In this document: positions 17,301 to 25,392 of the stretch, one piece after another
Layout of the letters: the number at the start of each line of letters is the position of its first letter
Numbering within the stretch: position 1 is the stretch's first letter
NCBI RefSeq assembly: GCF_016056305.1
Contig: NZ_JAECZC010000108.1
Coordinates: 1 to 64,000, forward strand
DNA length: 64,000 nucleotides
Direction of reading: 5' to 3'
DNA from: Amazonocrinis nigriterrae CENA67
Lineage (GTDB): Bacteria > Cyanobacteriota > Cyanobacteriia > Cyanobacteriales > Nostocaceae
Program-made: the position numbers and the translations under genes
Notes under the pieces: model-generated
The model's database searches: none
What the model saw: the letters and a program-made list of their open reading frames with translations, nothing else
What the model was told of the DNA's origin: nothing

Positions 17301-17746
17301 AGGAAGAATTGATAATTGTCACACCTTGGATTAGGGGAAGTGAATCAAAACTGTTTGGTAAAGAGGTTGTTTCAGTTTTAGAAAGAAGAGTTAAAGTAAC
17401 AGTAGTTTACGGAAATAAAGGTAACGAGGAGAATGATAATAATGATCCCACAATTGAGAATAAGCTGAGACATTTATTCTCACAATATCCAGGTTCACAA
17501 TTAATTCGTTTAGGAGAAGGAAAACATATAGAAAGTAGAGGAACAAATGAAAGAATTTTGGTACGTGATACGAAACTGGCTATTATAGGAACTTGGAATT
17601 GGCTTTCTCACCCTTACAGAGCGCAATGTGGCAGGACATCGTTAAATATTAAACCTCAAATTCGCCAAGAAACAAGTGTACAATTTTCTGAGTTATCTTC
17701 TATTGAGAGTATAAAAGCAAAAATTTATCAATTAATTTCACAATAG
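14396..17746 (+). CDS. Superfamily 1 DNA2/NAM7-type helicase with C-terminal PLD-like domain
   Basis: 1116 residues. The start is TTG at 14396, preceded by GGGAGG with good spacing. The helicase core is split by a long coiled-coil insert (about 360-620): motif I GPPGSGKTT (G262-T269), motif Ia/Ib VVSSANNQAVDNV, motif II IIDEAGMID (D662-E663), motif III AIIVGDPLQIEPI, motif IV EHYRCQPSI, motif V VGTVHTFQGSEKKVIIL, motif VI NVAVSRAKE. The last about 170 residues (LRIFREAIDQAEEELIIVTP, ERILVRDTKLAIIGTWNWLS) look like a phospholipase-D-type nuclease domain lacking a full HxK motif. Helicase plus PLD-like domain is a known theme of bacterial defence. It converges on the next gene with 10 bp between. 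Confidence 0.85.
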   Translation: MNIASKVDAILNAWLDYINLDEYSKARVETNSDKVKQRGVKLVRDHLLIEQATFSELQQKVKQRQNTLQEAVWVLSFPQVLDVEKGKSYLCPLFSLDVTSILKGEYQAQGWNLDSLILIEAGDNLSTFLGLDDEQCEKLITQDGLRIFLETTFKLTFDSYQNWMEQVVIPRRSREQIQRQPYLFEFTGAAYNYNLRQDLKEIKSGSKNCSKGHPGFEYLFGEPKPAKEEVIYMGAFPTHAPTNSQSKALKHAQSEPITSVQGPPGSGKTTLILHVIAQQVVKRALDLIEIGQDINNLTVVSSANNQAVDNVIEELDKVSQDKLFYLKGGKKDNLESDNGAIAKLRQAINFLQKNSFDGQINNSLKQQIKQIKDELLAEESRYLKLRQQRDLDTQRYEYLSVQIQTLQQNLDEIISALIPFQQRARDLSQYNQLPIEAYSIIEQHFKKAKSLLPEGRLNWWVRFWRWLTGKTEERILRELNSACQSAIAQTSITIFPIEPPTNRADLIRQAGLVRERIDQAGELKNVQKRLEVKYKERDKITQQKRNALEEFQLLEISLANPLENFYTSFNQKFHDQHKELFKLSRKFLIQQALYNKQNIKLTLELYYSLLSGDWKSKSKLAENLDEHIKYLSLIFPVITCTLHSIRKMIPWIQECVDRTIIDEAGMIDQHKAFPLLVRSRKAIIVGDPLQIEPIITLSKQRREDYRQTAFINRGLTDIDYHRYSPEEEYSATAYHRAAGASGEGEDKGKGILLKEHYRCQPSIIQYCNAIADYDLEIKTAPVNSLVESHLIAYDVEGKIRNNVNEEEVTAVCEIIEHLVKQGYSVKDIGVISPFKVHAAALREKLTKKFSQLDLKSVGTVHTFQGSEKKVIILSTKVCQPQDNVYWINKRPNLLNVAVSRAKELFILVGNLYRLEKGNLTRQLVEHIREYGVVLEYKSAEEIPKAEPGTILVYDCDHLRIFREAIDQAEEELIIVTPWIRGSESKLFGKEVVSVLERRVKVTVVYGNKGNEENDNNDPTIENKLRHLFSQYPGSQLIRLGEGKHIESRGTNERILVRDTKLAIIGTWNWLSHPYRAQCGRTSLNIKPQIRQETSVQFSELSSIESIKAKIYQLISQ

Positions 17747-17756
17747 TCAAAAATTT

Positions 17757-18947
17757 TTAGATCAAAGAGCAGACAACCCGGAATCCAATTTGCTTGTCCT
17801 TTGTGGTTGCAGCTTCAGAAAAGCGAGATGTAGAACGACATAAATTTACAGGATGACCCCAAGAACCACCACGCAAAATTCTATATTCTTCATTTCCATC
17901 ATCTACCCATACACTACCATCTAATGGTGCGCCTTGATAGTTATCGTGTTCATAATCAGCGCACCACTCCCAAACTAACCCATGCATATCGTATAACCCA
18001 AAAGTATTAGCTGGAAAACTACCAACTTCTGTTGTACATTGGCGATTAATGCTATTTATATTGTCGTTTTTACCGCAATAATTGGCTAATTTATCTGTAA
18101 TTACTTGACCAAAATGGAATGGCGTTGAGGTTCTAGCACGACAAGCATATTCCCATTCAGCTTCACTGGGTAAGCGATATTGCCTTCCTGTTTTCTGCGA
18201 CAGTCGCTCACAAAACTCTAGTGCATCATACCAAGAAACTCGTTCTACAGGTAAATTATCGCCGTTAAAACAGGATGGATCAGGTTTGAGGTAGTGGTTA
18301 ATTTTTGGGAAGTTTGCAATAGCTCTCCACTGTCTTTGGGTAATAGGATATCTACCTATAAAGAAGGATTTTATATTAACTAAATGTTGAGGACGTTCAT
18401 CTTCTTGTGATGCTTCTTCCTCTCGTGATGCACCCATTGGAAAATTACCACCTGGAATGGAAACCATTTCCAGTACAACACTATTTCCTAAATCTTCTAC
18501 AAAATACTCAGCTTGTGTACGGTAACGCTTGGTTTCTTTTCCTTTATGATCTACAGTTACCACTTCAAACTCGAAAATATTAAGCTCTGACGGTAGTGGG
18601 CTAACTTGCTTATGTGAATTAGTGTTGACTAAAAACTTTTCAGTTGGGGTTTGAGGAGAAAAATTAGACGAAATCGAAACTTGGCTTTCCTGGAGGATTT
18701 GTTGTAACTGGCGGAGAATTGTCTTTGTTTCTTCGTCTATAGCACCTTGGTAGGTGATGCGATCGCCAATATGAACTCCATTTCCTTCGGCAATGTTAAC
18801 AATATTATTTGCTAACTGCACCTGATTTTGACCGTTAACTCTCCTCAGACATTGCCGTAGTAAATTGATATCATTTTCATTTCGACTACCGTCTAGGATA
18901 CGGTCAAGTATTTTTATTAACTCATCAGATGTAGGAAAATGTGGCAT
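17757..18947 (-). CDS. Effector-associated domain fused to a formylglycine-generating-enzyme-like domain
   Basis: 396 residues. The N-terminal about 85 residues (SDELIKILDRIL, QLANNIVNIAEGNGVHIGDR, then an ITYQG motif) form the same adaptor-like domain as the NTPase starting at 9327. A linker follows, then a sulfatase-modifying-factor/FGE fold at about 150-396: MVSIPGGNFPMGAS, VERVSWYDALEFCERLSQ, YRLPSEAEWEYACR, FGLYDMHGLVWEWCADY and RILRGGSW...GFRVV. The paired active-site cysteines of true formylglycine-generating enzymes cannot be confirmed, so it may be a ligand- or peptide-binding derivative, as in other conflict systems. Transcribed toward the helicase gene. Confidence 0.85.
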   Translation of the reverse strand: MPHFPTSDELIKILDRILDGSRNENDINLLRQCLRRVNGQNQVQLANNIVNIAEGNGVHIGDRITYQGAIDEETKTILRQLQQILQESQVSISSNFSPQTPTEKFLVNTNSHKQVSPLPSELNIFEFEVVTVDHKGKETKRYRTQAEYFVEDLGNSVVLEMVSIPGGNFPMGASREEEASQEDERPQHLVNIKSFFIGRYPITQRQWRAIANFPKINHYLKPDPSCFNGDNLPVERVSWYDALEFCERLSQKTGRQYRLPSEAEWEYACRARTSTPFHFGQVITDKLANYCGKNDNINSINRQCTTEVGSFPANTFGLYDMHGLVWEWCADYEHDNYQGAPLDGSVWVDDGNEEYRILRGGSWGHPVNLCRSTSRFSEAATTKDKQIGFRVVCSLI

Positions 18948-19009
18948 AGTGGCAAACTAATTGTTAGCAGCACTTTCCCCTTGACAGCACTGGCATCATA
19001 CCAAACAGT

Positions 19010-19156
19010 TCAAATTTCGGCAACCTTACGGGTTAACAGAGGTAATTGGTGGCGATCGCATTTCATTTTGTCTTTAAACTGCCATTCAATGCGGTGATAA
19101 GGTACTTCTGCATAGCAAGCACCACATAACCTAATTGGTCTGGATTTCATGGTCAT
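19010..19156 (-). CDS. Small possible zinc-ribbon protein
   Basis: A 48-residue frame: starts MTMKSRPIRLCGACYAEV and ends LLTRKVAEI. It has C-G-A-C (residues 11 and 14) and C-D-R-H (residues 33 and 36), a C-x2-C...C-x2-H pattern that could hold one zinc. It lies 31 bp after the transporter gene and 62 bp before the FGE-domain gene, all on the minus strand. Not recognised as a known family. The protein-like composition and the metal-ligand spacing support it; a second in-frame ATG lies two codons in. Confidence 0.5.
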   Translation of the reverse strand: MTMKSRPIRLCGACYAEVPYHRIEWQFKDKMKCDRHQLPLLTRKVAEI

Positions 19157-19187
19157 ACCCTATGGTGATCGATTGCTATTGAGCTAA

Positions 19188-20633
19188 TTAATTTCTTTTT
19201 TCCTGGCGTTCTTTGAGTTTTAGCAGGATTTCTGCGTGCATTTCGCGGGTAATTGGGTAAAAATAGGTGAGAACCATGCCACAAACTAAAGCAATGGTGG
19301 GTAGAGGGCCAATGGAAACACGAATTACATCTAATACAGCGTTTGGTTGAATGGGTATTGGGATATCTGGTGTCGGCTTAATATACCCAGCTGCACCTAA
19401 TCTTTGCAACACAATATTAACTGCAATCCCTAAACAGATTTTTTGCAGAAATACCATGAAACTGTAGAAAATACCCTCGCGTCGCTGTCCTGTTTTGAGT
19501 TCATCTAGTTCAACGACATCGGGTAACATTGACCAAGGAACAAGATAAGCTGTAGAAACACCAAAACCTGCCATCAGTGCAAAAATATACATTAATGTAA
19601 TTTGACCAGGCTGCAAGAAAAACAGTCCAGCTTGGGCGATAATCCACAAAGCCATTCCCATGTAGTAAACGGTTTGTTTGCCAACACGTTTACTAATGGC
19701 ACTCCAAACAAACAGCATGGACATAGCCGTTCCCTGGACTGTCAACAGCACTAAGTTAAAGTGCCATTGTGGCAATCGCATCCAACTAGTGACAAAGTAG
19801 GGAATAATTGCAGCAGTTAATTGCACACTCAACCAAGAACATAGATAAATCCCAACCACAAATAAGAAAGCACGATTACTAAAAGCAATTCTTAGTTGTT
19901 GCCATAAGGGAATAGAAACTGTTTGTTCTGTTTCTGGGTGTAACCGTGCTACTGCTTGGGCGCGTTTTTTAGTTCCCCAAACACACCAGTACAATGGCAA
20001 AACAGAGATAAATCCACAGATGGCCCCCAAGAATATATATTGTAGTTTGCCGTTATTGGGAATTAATAAGGAAATGACTAAAGCCAAAAGTATGGCGAAA
20101 ATACTACCACCGATAGAAAAGGAAAAGCGAAAACTGTTGAGGCTGGTGCGTTCGTCGTAATCTTGGGTTAGTTCCGCTGTGAGTGCAGTATATGGTAAAT
20201 TAACAACTGTGTAAAAAGCGTTAAATAAGATTGAAATAGCAGTGTAATACCAAAATAAACCCCAATTATTTACAGTCTCATTATTGCTGAAGTGAGGGAC
20301 AATCCACTGCAAAAAAAAGAAAATCCCAAAGGGAACAGCGCCCCAAATTATCCAAGGATAGCGCCTTCCCTGGCTGCTTTGAGTGCGATCGCTCAATACC
20401 CCCACCATCGGATCGTTGACCGCATCCCACACTTTACCTACCAGTTGGGTGCGTCCTGCTAAGTTGGGATTTAAACCAGCTACATCTGTCAAAAACGGTG
20501 ATAAATAAGAAATGCCGACCATCGCAGTTATGGCTGTTCCCAAATCTCCAGCACCGAAAGCAATTTTAGTACCAAGGTCTAGTTTTTCGCTTTCAGAGTG
20601 ATTTTGGGCATTGCCATCAGCAGCATCGTTCAT
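19188..20633 (-). CDS. MFS transporter, GPH (glycoside-pentoside-hexuronide:cation symporter) family
   Basis: 481 residues with about 12 hydrophobic segments. The start region KIAFGAGDLGTAITAMVGIS, the DPMVGVLSDRTQSSQGRRYPWI loop between helices 2 and 3 (DP-x-x-G-x-x-SD-R-T), and the central loop with DYDERTSLNSFRFSF are signatures of MelB-like symporters. It probably couples sugar or glycoside uptake, or another solute, to H+ or Na+ across the cytoplasmic membrane; the substrate is unknown. Divergent from the phosphoribosyltransferase gene, 70 bp apart. Confidence 0.85.
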   Translation of the reverse strand: MNDAADGNAQNHSESEKLDLGTKIAFGAGDLGTAITAMVGISYLSPFLTDVAGLNPNLAGRTQLVGKVWDAVNDPMVGVLSDRTQSSQGRRYPWIIWGAVPFGIFFFLQWIVPHFSNNETVNNWGLFWYYTAISILFNAFYTVVNLPYTALTAELTQDYDERTSLNSFRFSFSIGGSIFAILLALVISLLIPNNGKLQYIFLGAICGFISVLPLYWCVWGTKKRAQAVARLHPETEQTVSIPLWQQLRIAFSNRAFLFVVGIYLCSWLSVQLTAAIIPYFVTSWMRLPQWHFNLVLLTVQGTAMSMLFVWSAISKRVGKQTVYYMGMALWIIAQAGLFFLQPGQITLMYIFALMAGFGVSTAYLVPWSMLPDVVELDELKTGQRREGIFYSFMVFLQKICLGIAVNIVLQRLGAAGYIKPTPDIPIPIQPNAVLDVIRVSIGPLPTIALVCGMVLTYFYPITREMHAEILLKLKERQEKRN

Positions 20634-20703
20634 AATATCTTGCGCTCATACTACAATAGAAAGTTTGCGGTTGCCTTAGTATTACCTGGAAATCAATTTT
20701 TTT

Positions 20704-21222
20704 ATGCCAGACCTTTACGTTTCTTGGTCAGATTATCACCAAAAAATTGAACAACTGGCTGCCCAGATTTATGAATCTGGTTGGCAATTCAATCAGATTA
20801 TCTGTCTCGCCAGAGGGGGACTACGGGTAGGAGACATTCTCTCCCGGATATACGAGCAGCCGTTGGCAATTTTAGCAACATCTTCTTACAGTGGCCCTGG
20901 TAAACAAGAAAGAGGTAGTTTAACATTTTCTCGCCACTTAACTATGACAGCCGAAAAATTAGGTTCGCGTATTCTCTTGGTAGATGACTTGGTAGACTCT
21001 GGGGTGACACTCCAGCAGACTATTCCTTGGTTAAAGCAAAATAGCGATCGCCCAATTGAAGAAATTCGCACCGCTGTTATTTGGTATAAAGCTTGTTCGG
21101 TCATCGCACCCGATTACTATGTCGATTACTTGCCTGATAACCCCTGGATTCATCAACCCTTTGAACATTATGAGCATATGAACCCCGCAGAACTGGCGGC
21201 GAAGGTGAGTCAGCCGTGCTGA
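20704..21222 (+). CDS. Phosphoribosyltransferase (xanthine/guanine type)
   Basis: 172 residues, type I PRTase fold. The PRPP-binding loop is ILLVDDLVDSGVTLQQT (acidic pair DD followed by V-D-S-G-V-T), and IICLARGGLRVGDILSR near the N-terminus fits the family. Length and motif resemble Gpt/XGPRT-like enzymes that salvage purine bases with PRPP, but many cyanobacterial members have no proven substrate. Cytoplasmic. Confidence 0.85.
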   Translation: MPDLYVSWSDYHQKIEQLAAQIYESGWQFNQIICLARGGLRVGDILSRIYEQPLAILATSSYSGPGKQERGSLTFSRHLTMTAEKLGSRILLVDDLVDSGVTLQQTIPWLKQNSDRPIEEIRTAVIWYKACSVIAPDYYVDYLPDNPWIHQPFEHYEHMNPAELAAKVSQPC

Positions 21223-21305
21223 GGATGGGGGGATGGGGGGATGAGGGGGCATTGGTGTCAACTTAAGGAAAAAGTAGACAAGAAGAGGTAGAGTAGGGGA
21301 GTAGG

Positions 21306-21429
21306 CAATACGGTTCGGTTAAAGGGGAAAGGGGAAAGGGAAAAGGGGAAGAAAAACCTTTAACCCAAGCCCAGTAACCTTTTCCCCAAACCCTATTGTG
21401 AGTTTAAAATGCTTATCCGAACCGTATTG
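21306..21429. repeat. MITE-like element with 13-bp terminal inverted repeats
   Basis: CAATACGGTTCGG (21306-21318) and its exact reverse complement CCGAACCGTATTG (21417-21429) enclose 98 bp of A/G-rich then C-rich sequence with no coding capacity. The size and perfect ends fit a small non-autonomous element moved by an unidentified transposase. No duplication of target bases could be assigned. Confidence 0.6.
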
Positions 21430-21510
21430 GGGGAGTAGGGACAAGGACAAAAGGAGTTGTCAAAATGGCTACTCTCCGCATCAGAAAAGATAGCAATGCC
21501 GACCTCATAG

Positions 21511-21612
21511 CAAGTTGCATTCAGAGATAGTAGCTTAGGGAGCAGGGGAGCAGGGGAGCAGGGGAGCAGAGGGGAAGAAATCGTACTACTTCAAACTGCA
21601 ACTTAGTATCAG
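21511..21612 (+). repeat. Dispersed repeat, copy 1 (GGGAGCA tandem)
   Basis: The block has GGGAGCA-type units followed by AGAGGGGAAGAAATCGTACT and CAAACTGCAACTTAGTATCA. A close copy lies at about 51371-51478 with the same flanks, only differing in the number and form of the G-rich units. This is noncoding; it may be a mobile repeat whose centre varies by slippage. Confidence 0.6.
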
Positions 21613-21676
21613 AAGGCAAACGCAACTGCAAAATCCATGCCACCCCACAGGTAAATAAAATCCCACAGCAAGAGCA

Positions 21677-21698
21677 TAACTAATTAACCGGACTCGAT
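21677..21698. repeat. 22-bp inverted repeat, left copy flanking the NACHT gene
   Basis: This 22-mer (TAACTAATTAACCGGACT...) is the reverse complement, with one mismatch, of 25395-25416. The pair brackets the whole NACHT gene (21704-25105). The right copy is itself one end of a MITE-like element. Confidence 0.6.
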
Positions 21699-21703
21699 GT
21701 CAT

Positions 21704-24700
21704 CTATCCCTCAGCCTGTCGCAGTTCCTCTAATTCCTCTGGCGTGAGGGGATTATTACCTGATTTGAGTGCTTCTATCCAGCGTAGCCTCCGCCGCTTC
21801 ACATCTTCTGAATAATTAAGTGCGCCACTGTCTATAGCAGCCTGAAAGTCTGCTAATGCCCCAACCAAGTCGCCTGTAAGTGCTTTAGCCAGCCCCCGAC
21901 TGTCTTGATAAAATTTATTTTCAGGGTCAAGGGAGACAGCTTTTTCACAAACGGGGAGAACTCCTTTAGCATGACTGTGTACACTGCCAAACCAGCAGAT
22001 ACTATTCCAATATTCGGCAGAGTCATTCAAAGTAGGTTGATGTTTTAGGGCTTGGCTGAAAGCTTTCTTTGCTTCTTCAATTTTGCCTTCTTTCACCCAA
22101 CTGATGCCCTGCTTCCAAGAAACCGCAGCTGCAAAAGCTGAGTCTTGCGCCAACTCTTGAGATACATTTACTACTTCATGCAACCCTTCAGCATTGAGCC
22201 ACTTTGTCTGACTGTCCCATAGAACTGCTTGTAGGTTGGCACCGCTGAGGTTGGTACGGCTGAGGTTGGCACCGCTGAGGTCGGCATCGCTGAGGTACGC
22301 ACAGGTAAGGTCGACACCGCTGAGATTGGCATCTCTGAGTTTGGCATCGGTGAGGTTGGCACCGCTGAGGTTGGCAAGGCTGAGGTTAGCAAGGCTGAGT
22401 TTGGCATCGGTGAGGTTGGCATCGGTGAGGTTAGCAAGGCTGAGGCTGGCACGGCTGAGGTAGGCATCGTTGAGGTTGACACCGCTGAGGTCGGCACCGC
22501 TGAGGTTGGCACCACTGAGGTAGGCATCGCTGAGGTTGGCACGACTGAGGTAAGCATCGCTAAGGTCGGCACCGCTGAGGTAAGCACCGCTGAGGTCGGC
22601 ACCGCCTAGAAATAATCTTAAGTTGTTGTTAAAACCAGAGACACCCAAGCACTGACTATAACCGATAATACGGAGCAAGCGTTCTGAGTCAAACTCATTA
22701 CTATTAGGCTTACCACAGGGGTGAAAGCTGATTTTGTCTTTGAGTTCGTCTTTTGTTTGGGCATAACGATGTAACTTTAGCAGTAAAATCATCACATTCA
22801 GCCCTGTGTAAACGTCCACCTGTCGCAGTCCTAAGTGATTTTCTCTATCTGGTAATTGCTCCCTTAATTGTTTTTTCTTCATCTGGGGCAAATTTGCATC
22901 TTCTGCATCAATAAATTCCCCATCGCTCCAACGAAAGTAAAAATACTCTAATCTTTGAAATAGTTTTTGCAAGCGTTCAACATCGTTAAATTCTGAACTC
23001 TCAGCCAACAAACCCATCAAATATTCGACAATCTCACGCGTTAAATTTCCATAGCCTAATAAATCATAAATCTGCCCATCCATTACACTTGTTGTAACCA
23101 AATCATCTTCGCGCTGACGCTTGGCTACTTTCGTTGTCCAATCTACAAAACTTTCTATTAAACGTTCTGCAAATAAAAACTCGCCAAAACTTTTGTGGAC
23201 AAACTCTACAGAACCGCCTTTATCACCTGACGCAGGTTTGATGTAAAATGCAGTCAACAAATTATTAAGTAACTTATCTTGTTGATTTTTATCAAAATAA
23301 TTCTCCTGTCGAGCTTTTTGAATTAATTCTGCTGCTGGGCTTTTACCGTCTTTAAGCCGTGTTTCTAACATTGCCACTTTTGCAGTTTCATTTCCCGACT
23401 GCACCACGCACAAAGCAGCTTCAGTTAAAAACTCTCGCAAATCTTCGCTTTCTAATTTAGTCAAGCGCAAGTTATCATTTTGACTTTCACTTTCACGTTG
23501 TTTTTCTAATACCCATTTCACCGATTCATCATAGATGCGGATTTTCGCCTGGATTCCCTTTGCGTCTGCAAACATTTGCACATTAAGACGCTGCTCTCGG
23601 TGCATCCGTGCTAATAAATAAAGCAGTAAGGGTTCTCTTGCTAATTTATTTTTAATTTCATCAGGACAAGCTTGCAAAAATTGCTGAAAATCATTAGCTT
23701 CCTGTGTCCCTACTTTATCCTCCCATTTCTTCAGCCATGTTTCCCTAATTGCATCATCCATTGGCTGAAGTTCTACACGCTTCAAGCTTTTTGTTTGTGA
23801 AAGCAAGCGGTCAATTCCTTGTAGCGCTAGGGGACGACCTGTAACTATAAATTGATGATGGCAAAGGTTATCTTTCTGAAATTTCTCTACCTGTTCTAGA
23901 AATTCTTTCAAGCCGCCGCTTGTTCTGCCTTCTAACAACAACTCATCAAAGCCATCGAGTAAAAACAAAAATCTGGTATTTTTATCTGTCAGCCAGCCGT
24001 CATCACTTTTAACAAAATCAACATTTTCTAAATAGTTTTCTAAGGTATCCGTGAGGTTATCCTTAAGTACTCGCAGTTCCCGCAAGCGAATCAGAATTGG
24101 GGTAAAGCTAGGGTGCAATTCTTGCCGTACTTTGTCGGCGAACATCCGACAAAAGACACTTTTACCGCGTCCGGCTTCGCCTTGAATAAATAAAACTTGT
24201 TTCTGTTGATTTTGGTCTAGGTTGTCAAGTATTGCTTTAACATATTCCTCTATTTGATAAATTGCATTGTTTTCATCATGGAGTTCCTTGATTTGCAGAG
24301 GTACATACAAATCCCGAAAGGTGATGTGAGTTTCATCAAAAATGTTTTCTTCTGGCTTCGGTTTGATGATTTGTTCTAAATAATCTTCAATATTGAGATT
24401 CTTTTCTAGTTTTTCTTTGCCTCCAACGCTATACCATTGCACCAACTGCTTGACTTTATCACCGATTTGTACTAATGCGTCTTGCATGTATTCATCGGTC
24501 TTTCGCGCTACTCGTGCAGTTAAGTTGGTTGCTTCTGTTTCTGTTAAACCTGCTTCTTGCAAGCGTAGCTGTAATATCTGGTTGAATGCTTCTGCTAGTT
24601 GAGTTTCGTGAAAATAGAGAATTGCTTTTTTCGCTTCGCGTTCGTCAAATTCTTGTTCGCCTAATTTCCTAATTTGGGAAGCTAAAGCATCTGAAGCTTT

Positions 24701-25105
24701 TTGGTCTTGGTTAATTTTCTCTTGTAATTGCGGTTCTTGTTGGAGAATTGCCTGAAAACTTTCTATATAGGCTACTTGACTAACCAGTATCACACAGCTT
24801 TCTAAGCTTGGCTCTTTTTTTGTAGCATCAAAAATTAGCTTGAGTATGGTAATGGCGATGGATGCAAAGGGAATCGCTTCTTTGGTAATTTGTCCTAGAG
24901 GACTATTAAATATATCTAATAGTGATGAAATCTGTTCTACGTAAGGTTTGAAGTCTTGCAGGTTGGGTTTTTGTTCTTTAACGGCTTTTGCTAAGTCAAA
25001 GACGGCTTTTGCAGCTTCGGTTCCTGTCTTTGTTACTTCTACGTTTTGTGTCCAGTTCAATTCTTGAATGTTTCTTAAGAATTTCCACAGCTTTGTCATC
25101 GCCAT
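21704..25105 (-). CDS. NACHT-type NTPase with pentapeptide and TPR repeats
   Basis: 1133 residues, ATG start at 25105. An N-terminal helical domain (about 1-250) precedes the NACHT module: P-loop FIQGEAGRGKSVF (about 306-318), Walker B FLFLLDGFDELL (about 378-390) and the conserved region with FIVTGRPLAL. After a helical middle part comes a run of about 130 residues of pentapeptide repeats (about 835-965; A-(D/N)-L-S-x pattern such as ANLSGADLSG), then TPR-like helical pairs (about 995-1110). Pentapeptide and TPR segments probably sense a ligand or target, and NTP hydrolysis drives assembly, as in bacterial NLR-like defence and signalling proteins. No catalytic effector domain is evident at either end. 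It is flanked by 22-bp inverted repeats. Confidence 0.85.
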   Translation of the reverse strand: MAMTKLWKFLRNIQELNWTQNVEVTKTGTEAAKAVFDLAKAVKEQKPNLQDFKPYVEQISSLLDIFNSPLGQITKEAIPFASIAITILKLIFDATKKEPSLESCVILVSQVAYIESFQAILQQEPQLQEKINQDQKASDALASQIRKLGEQEFDEREAKKAILYFHETQLAEAFNQILQLRLQEAGLTETEATNLTARVARKTDEYMQDALVQIGDKVKQLVQWYSVGGKEKLEKNLNIEDYLEQIIKPKPEENIFDETHITFRDLYVPLQIKELHDENNAIYQIEEYVKAILDNLDQNQQKQVLFIQGEAGRGKSVFCRMFADKVRQELHPSFTPILIRLRELRVLKDNLTDTLENYLENVDFVKSDDGWLTDKNTRFLFLLDGFDELLLEGRTSGGLKEFLEQVEKFQKDNLCHHQFIVTGRPLALQGIDRLLSQTKSLKRVELQPMDDAIRETWLKKWEDKVGTQEANDFQQFLQACPDEIKNKLAREPLLLYLLARMHREQRLNVQMFADAKGIQAKIRIYDESVKWVLEKQRESESQNDNLRLTKLESEDLREFLTEAALCVVQSGNETAKVAMLETRLKDGKSPAAELIQKARQENYFDKNQQDKLLNNLLTAFYIKPASGDKGGSVEFVHKSFGEFLFAERLIESFVDWTTKVAKRQREDDLVTTSVMDGQIYDLLGYGNLTREIVEYLMGLLAESSEFNDVERLQKLFQRLEYFYFRWSDGEFIDAEDANLPQMKKKQLREQLPDRENHLGLRQVDVYTGLNVMILLLKLHRYAQTKDELKDKISFHPCGKPNSNEFDSERLLRIIGYSQCLGVSGFNNNLRLFLGGADLSGAYLSGADLSDAYLSRANLSDAYLSGANLSGADLSGVNLNDAYLSRASLSLANLTDANLTDAKLSLANLSLANLSGANLTDAKLRDANLSGVDLTCAYLSDADLSGANLSRTNLSGANLQAVLWDSQTKWLNAEGLHEVVNVSQELAQDSAFAAAVSWKQGISWVKEGKIEEAKKAFSQALKHQPTLNDSAEYWNSICWFGSVHSHAKGVLPVCEKAVSLDPENKFYQDSRGLAKALTGDLVGALADFQAAIDSGALNYSEDVKRRRLRWIEALKSGNNPLTPEELEELRQAEG

Positions 25106-25392
25106 TGACTATTCCCCAATACCATCAATTTGCTAAAAATGCACTGGTGTTACTTTACTCAGGGTCAAGCAGCCAAAATTTTGTTTATCTGTCTGTATTA
25201 ATTTGGTGTGGCTGAGTGTGGGTAACTGAATAGTTATTGTATATAATTCGGTTGACTGGGTGGGAATGGCTATGAGTGGGTTGTGAATTTTCACGCAGAG
25301 GAGGCAGCGCGTTGCGGGGGTTCCCCCCGTTGTAGCGACTGCCATCGCGCAGAGGCGCGGAGAGTTTTTAAGGTTTGTTATTTACGTGTGTT

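Noticed and set aside
18948-19187. Search for the transposon's opposite end in the gap after the FGE-domain gene
   Set aside because: Only a single TTTTGTC is present; no inverted ~20-bp repeats and no TGT...ACA end. Other gaps to 28 kb were also read without a match.
22171-22602. 143-codon frame on the minus strand within the pentapeptide region, and a plus-strand frame
   Set aside because: Shadow frames of the repeat codons of the NACHT gene; composition is simple (MPTSAV repeats).
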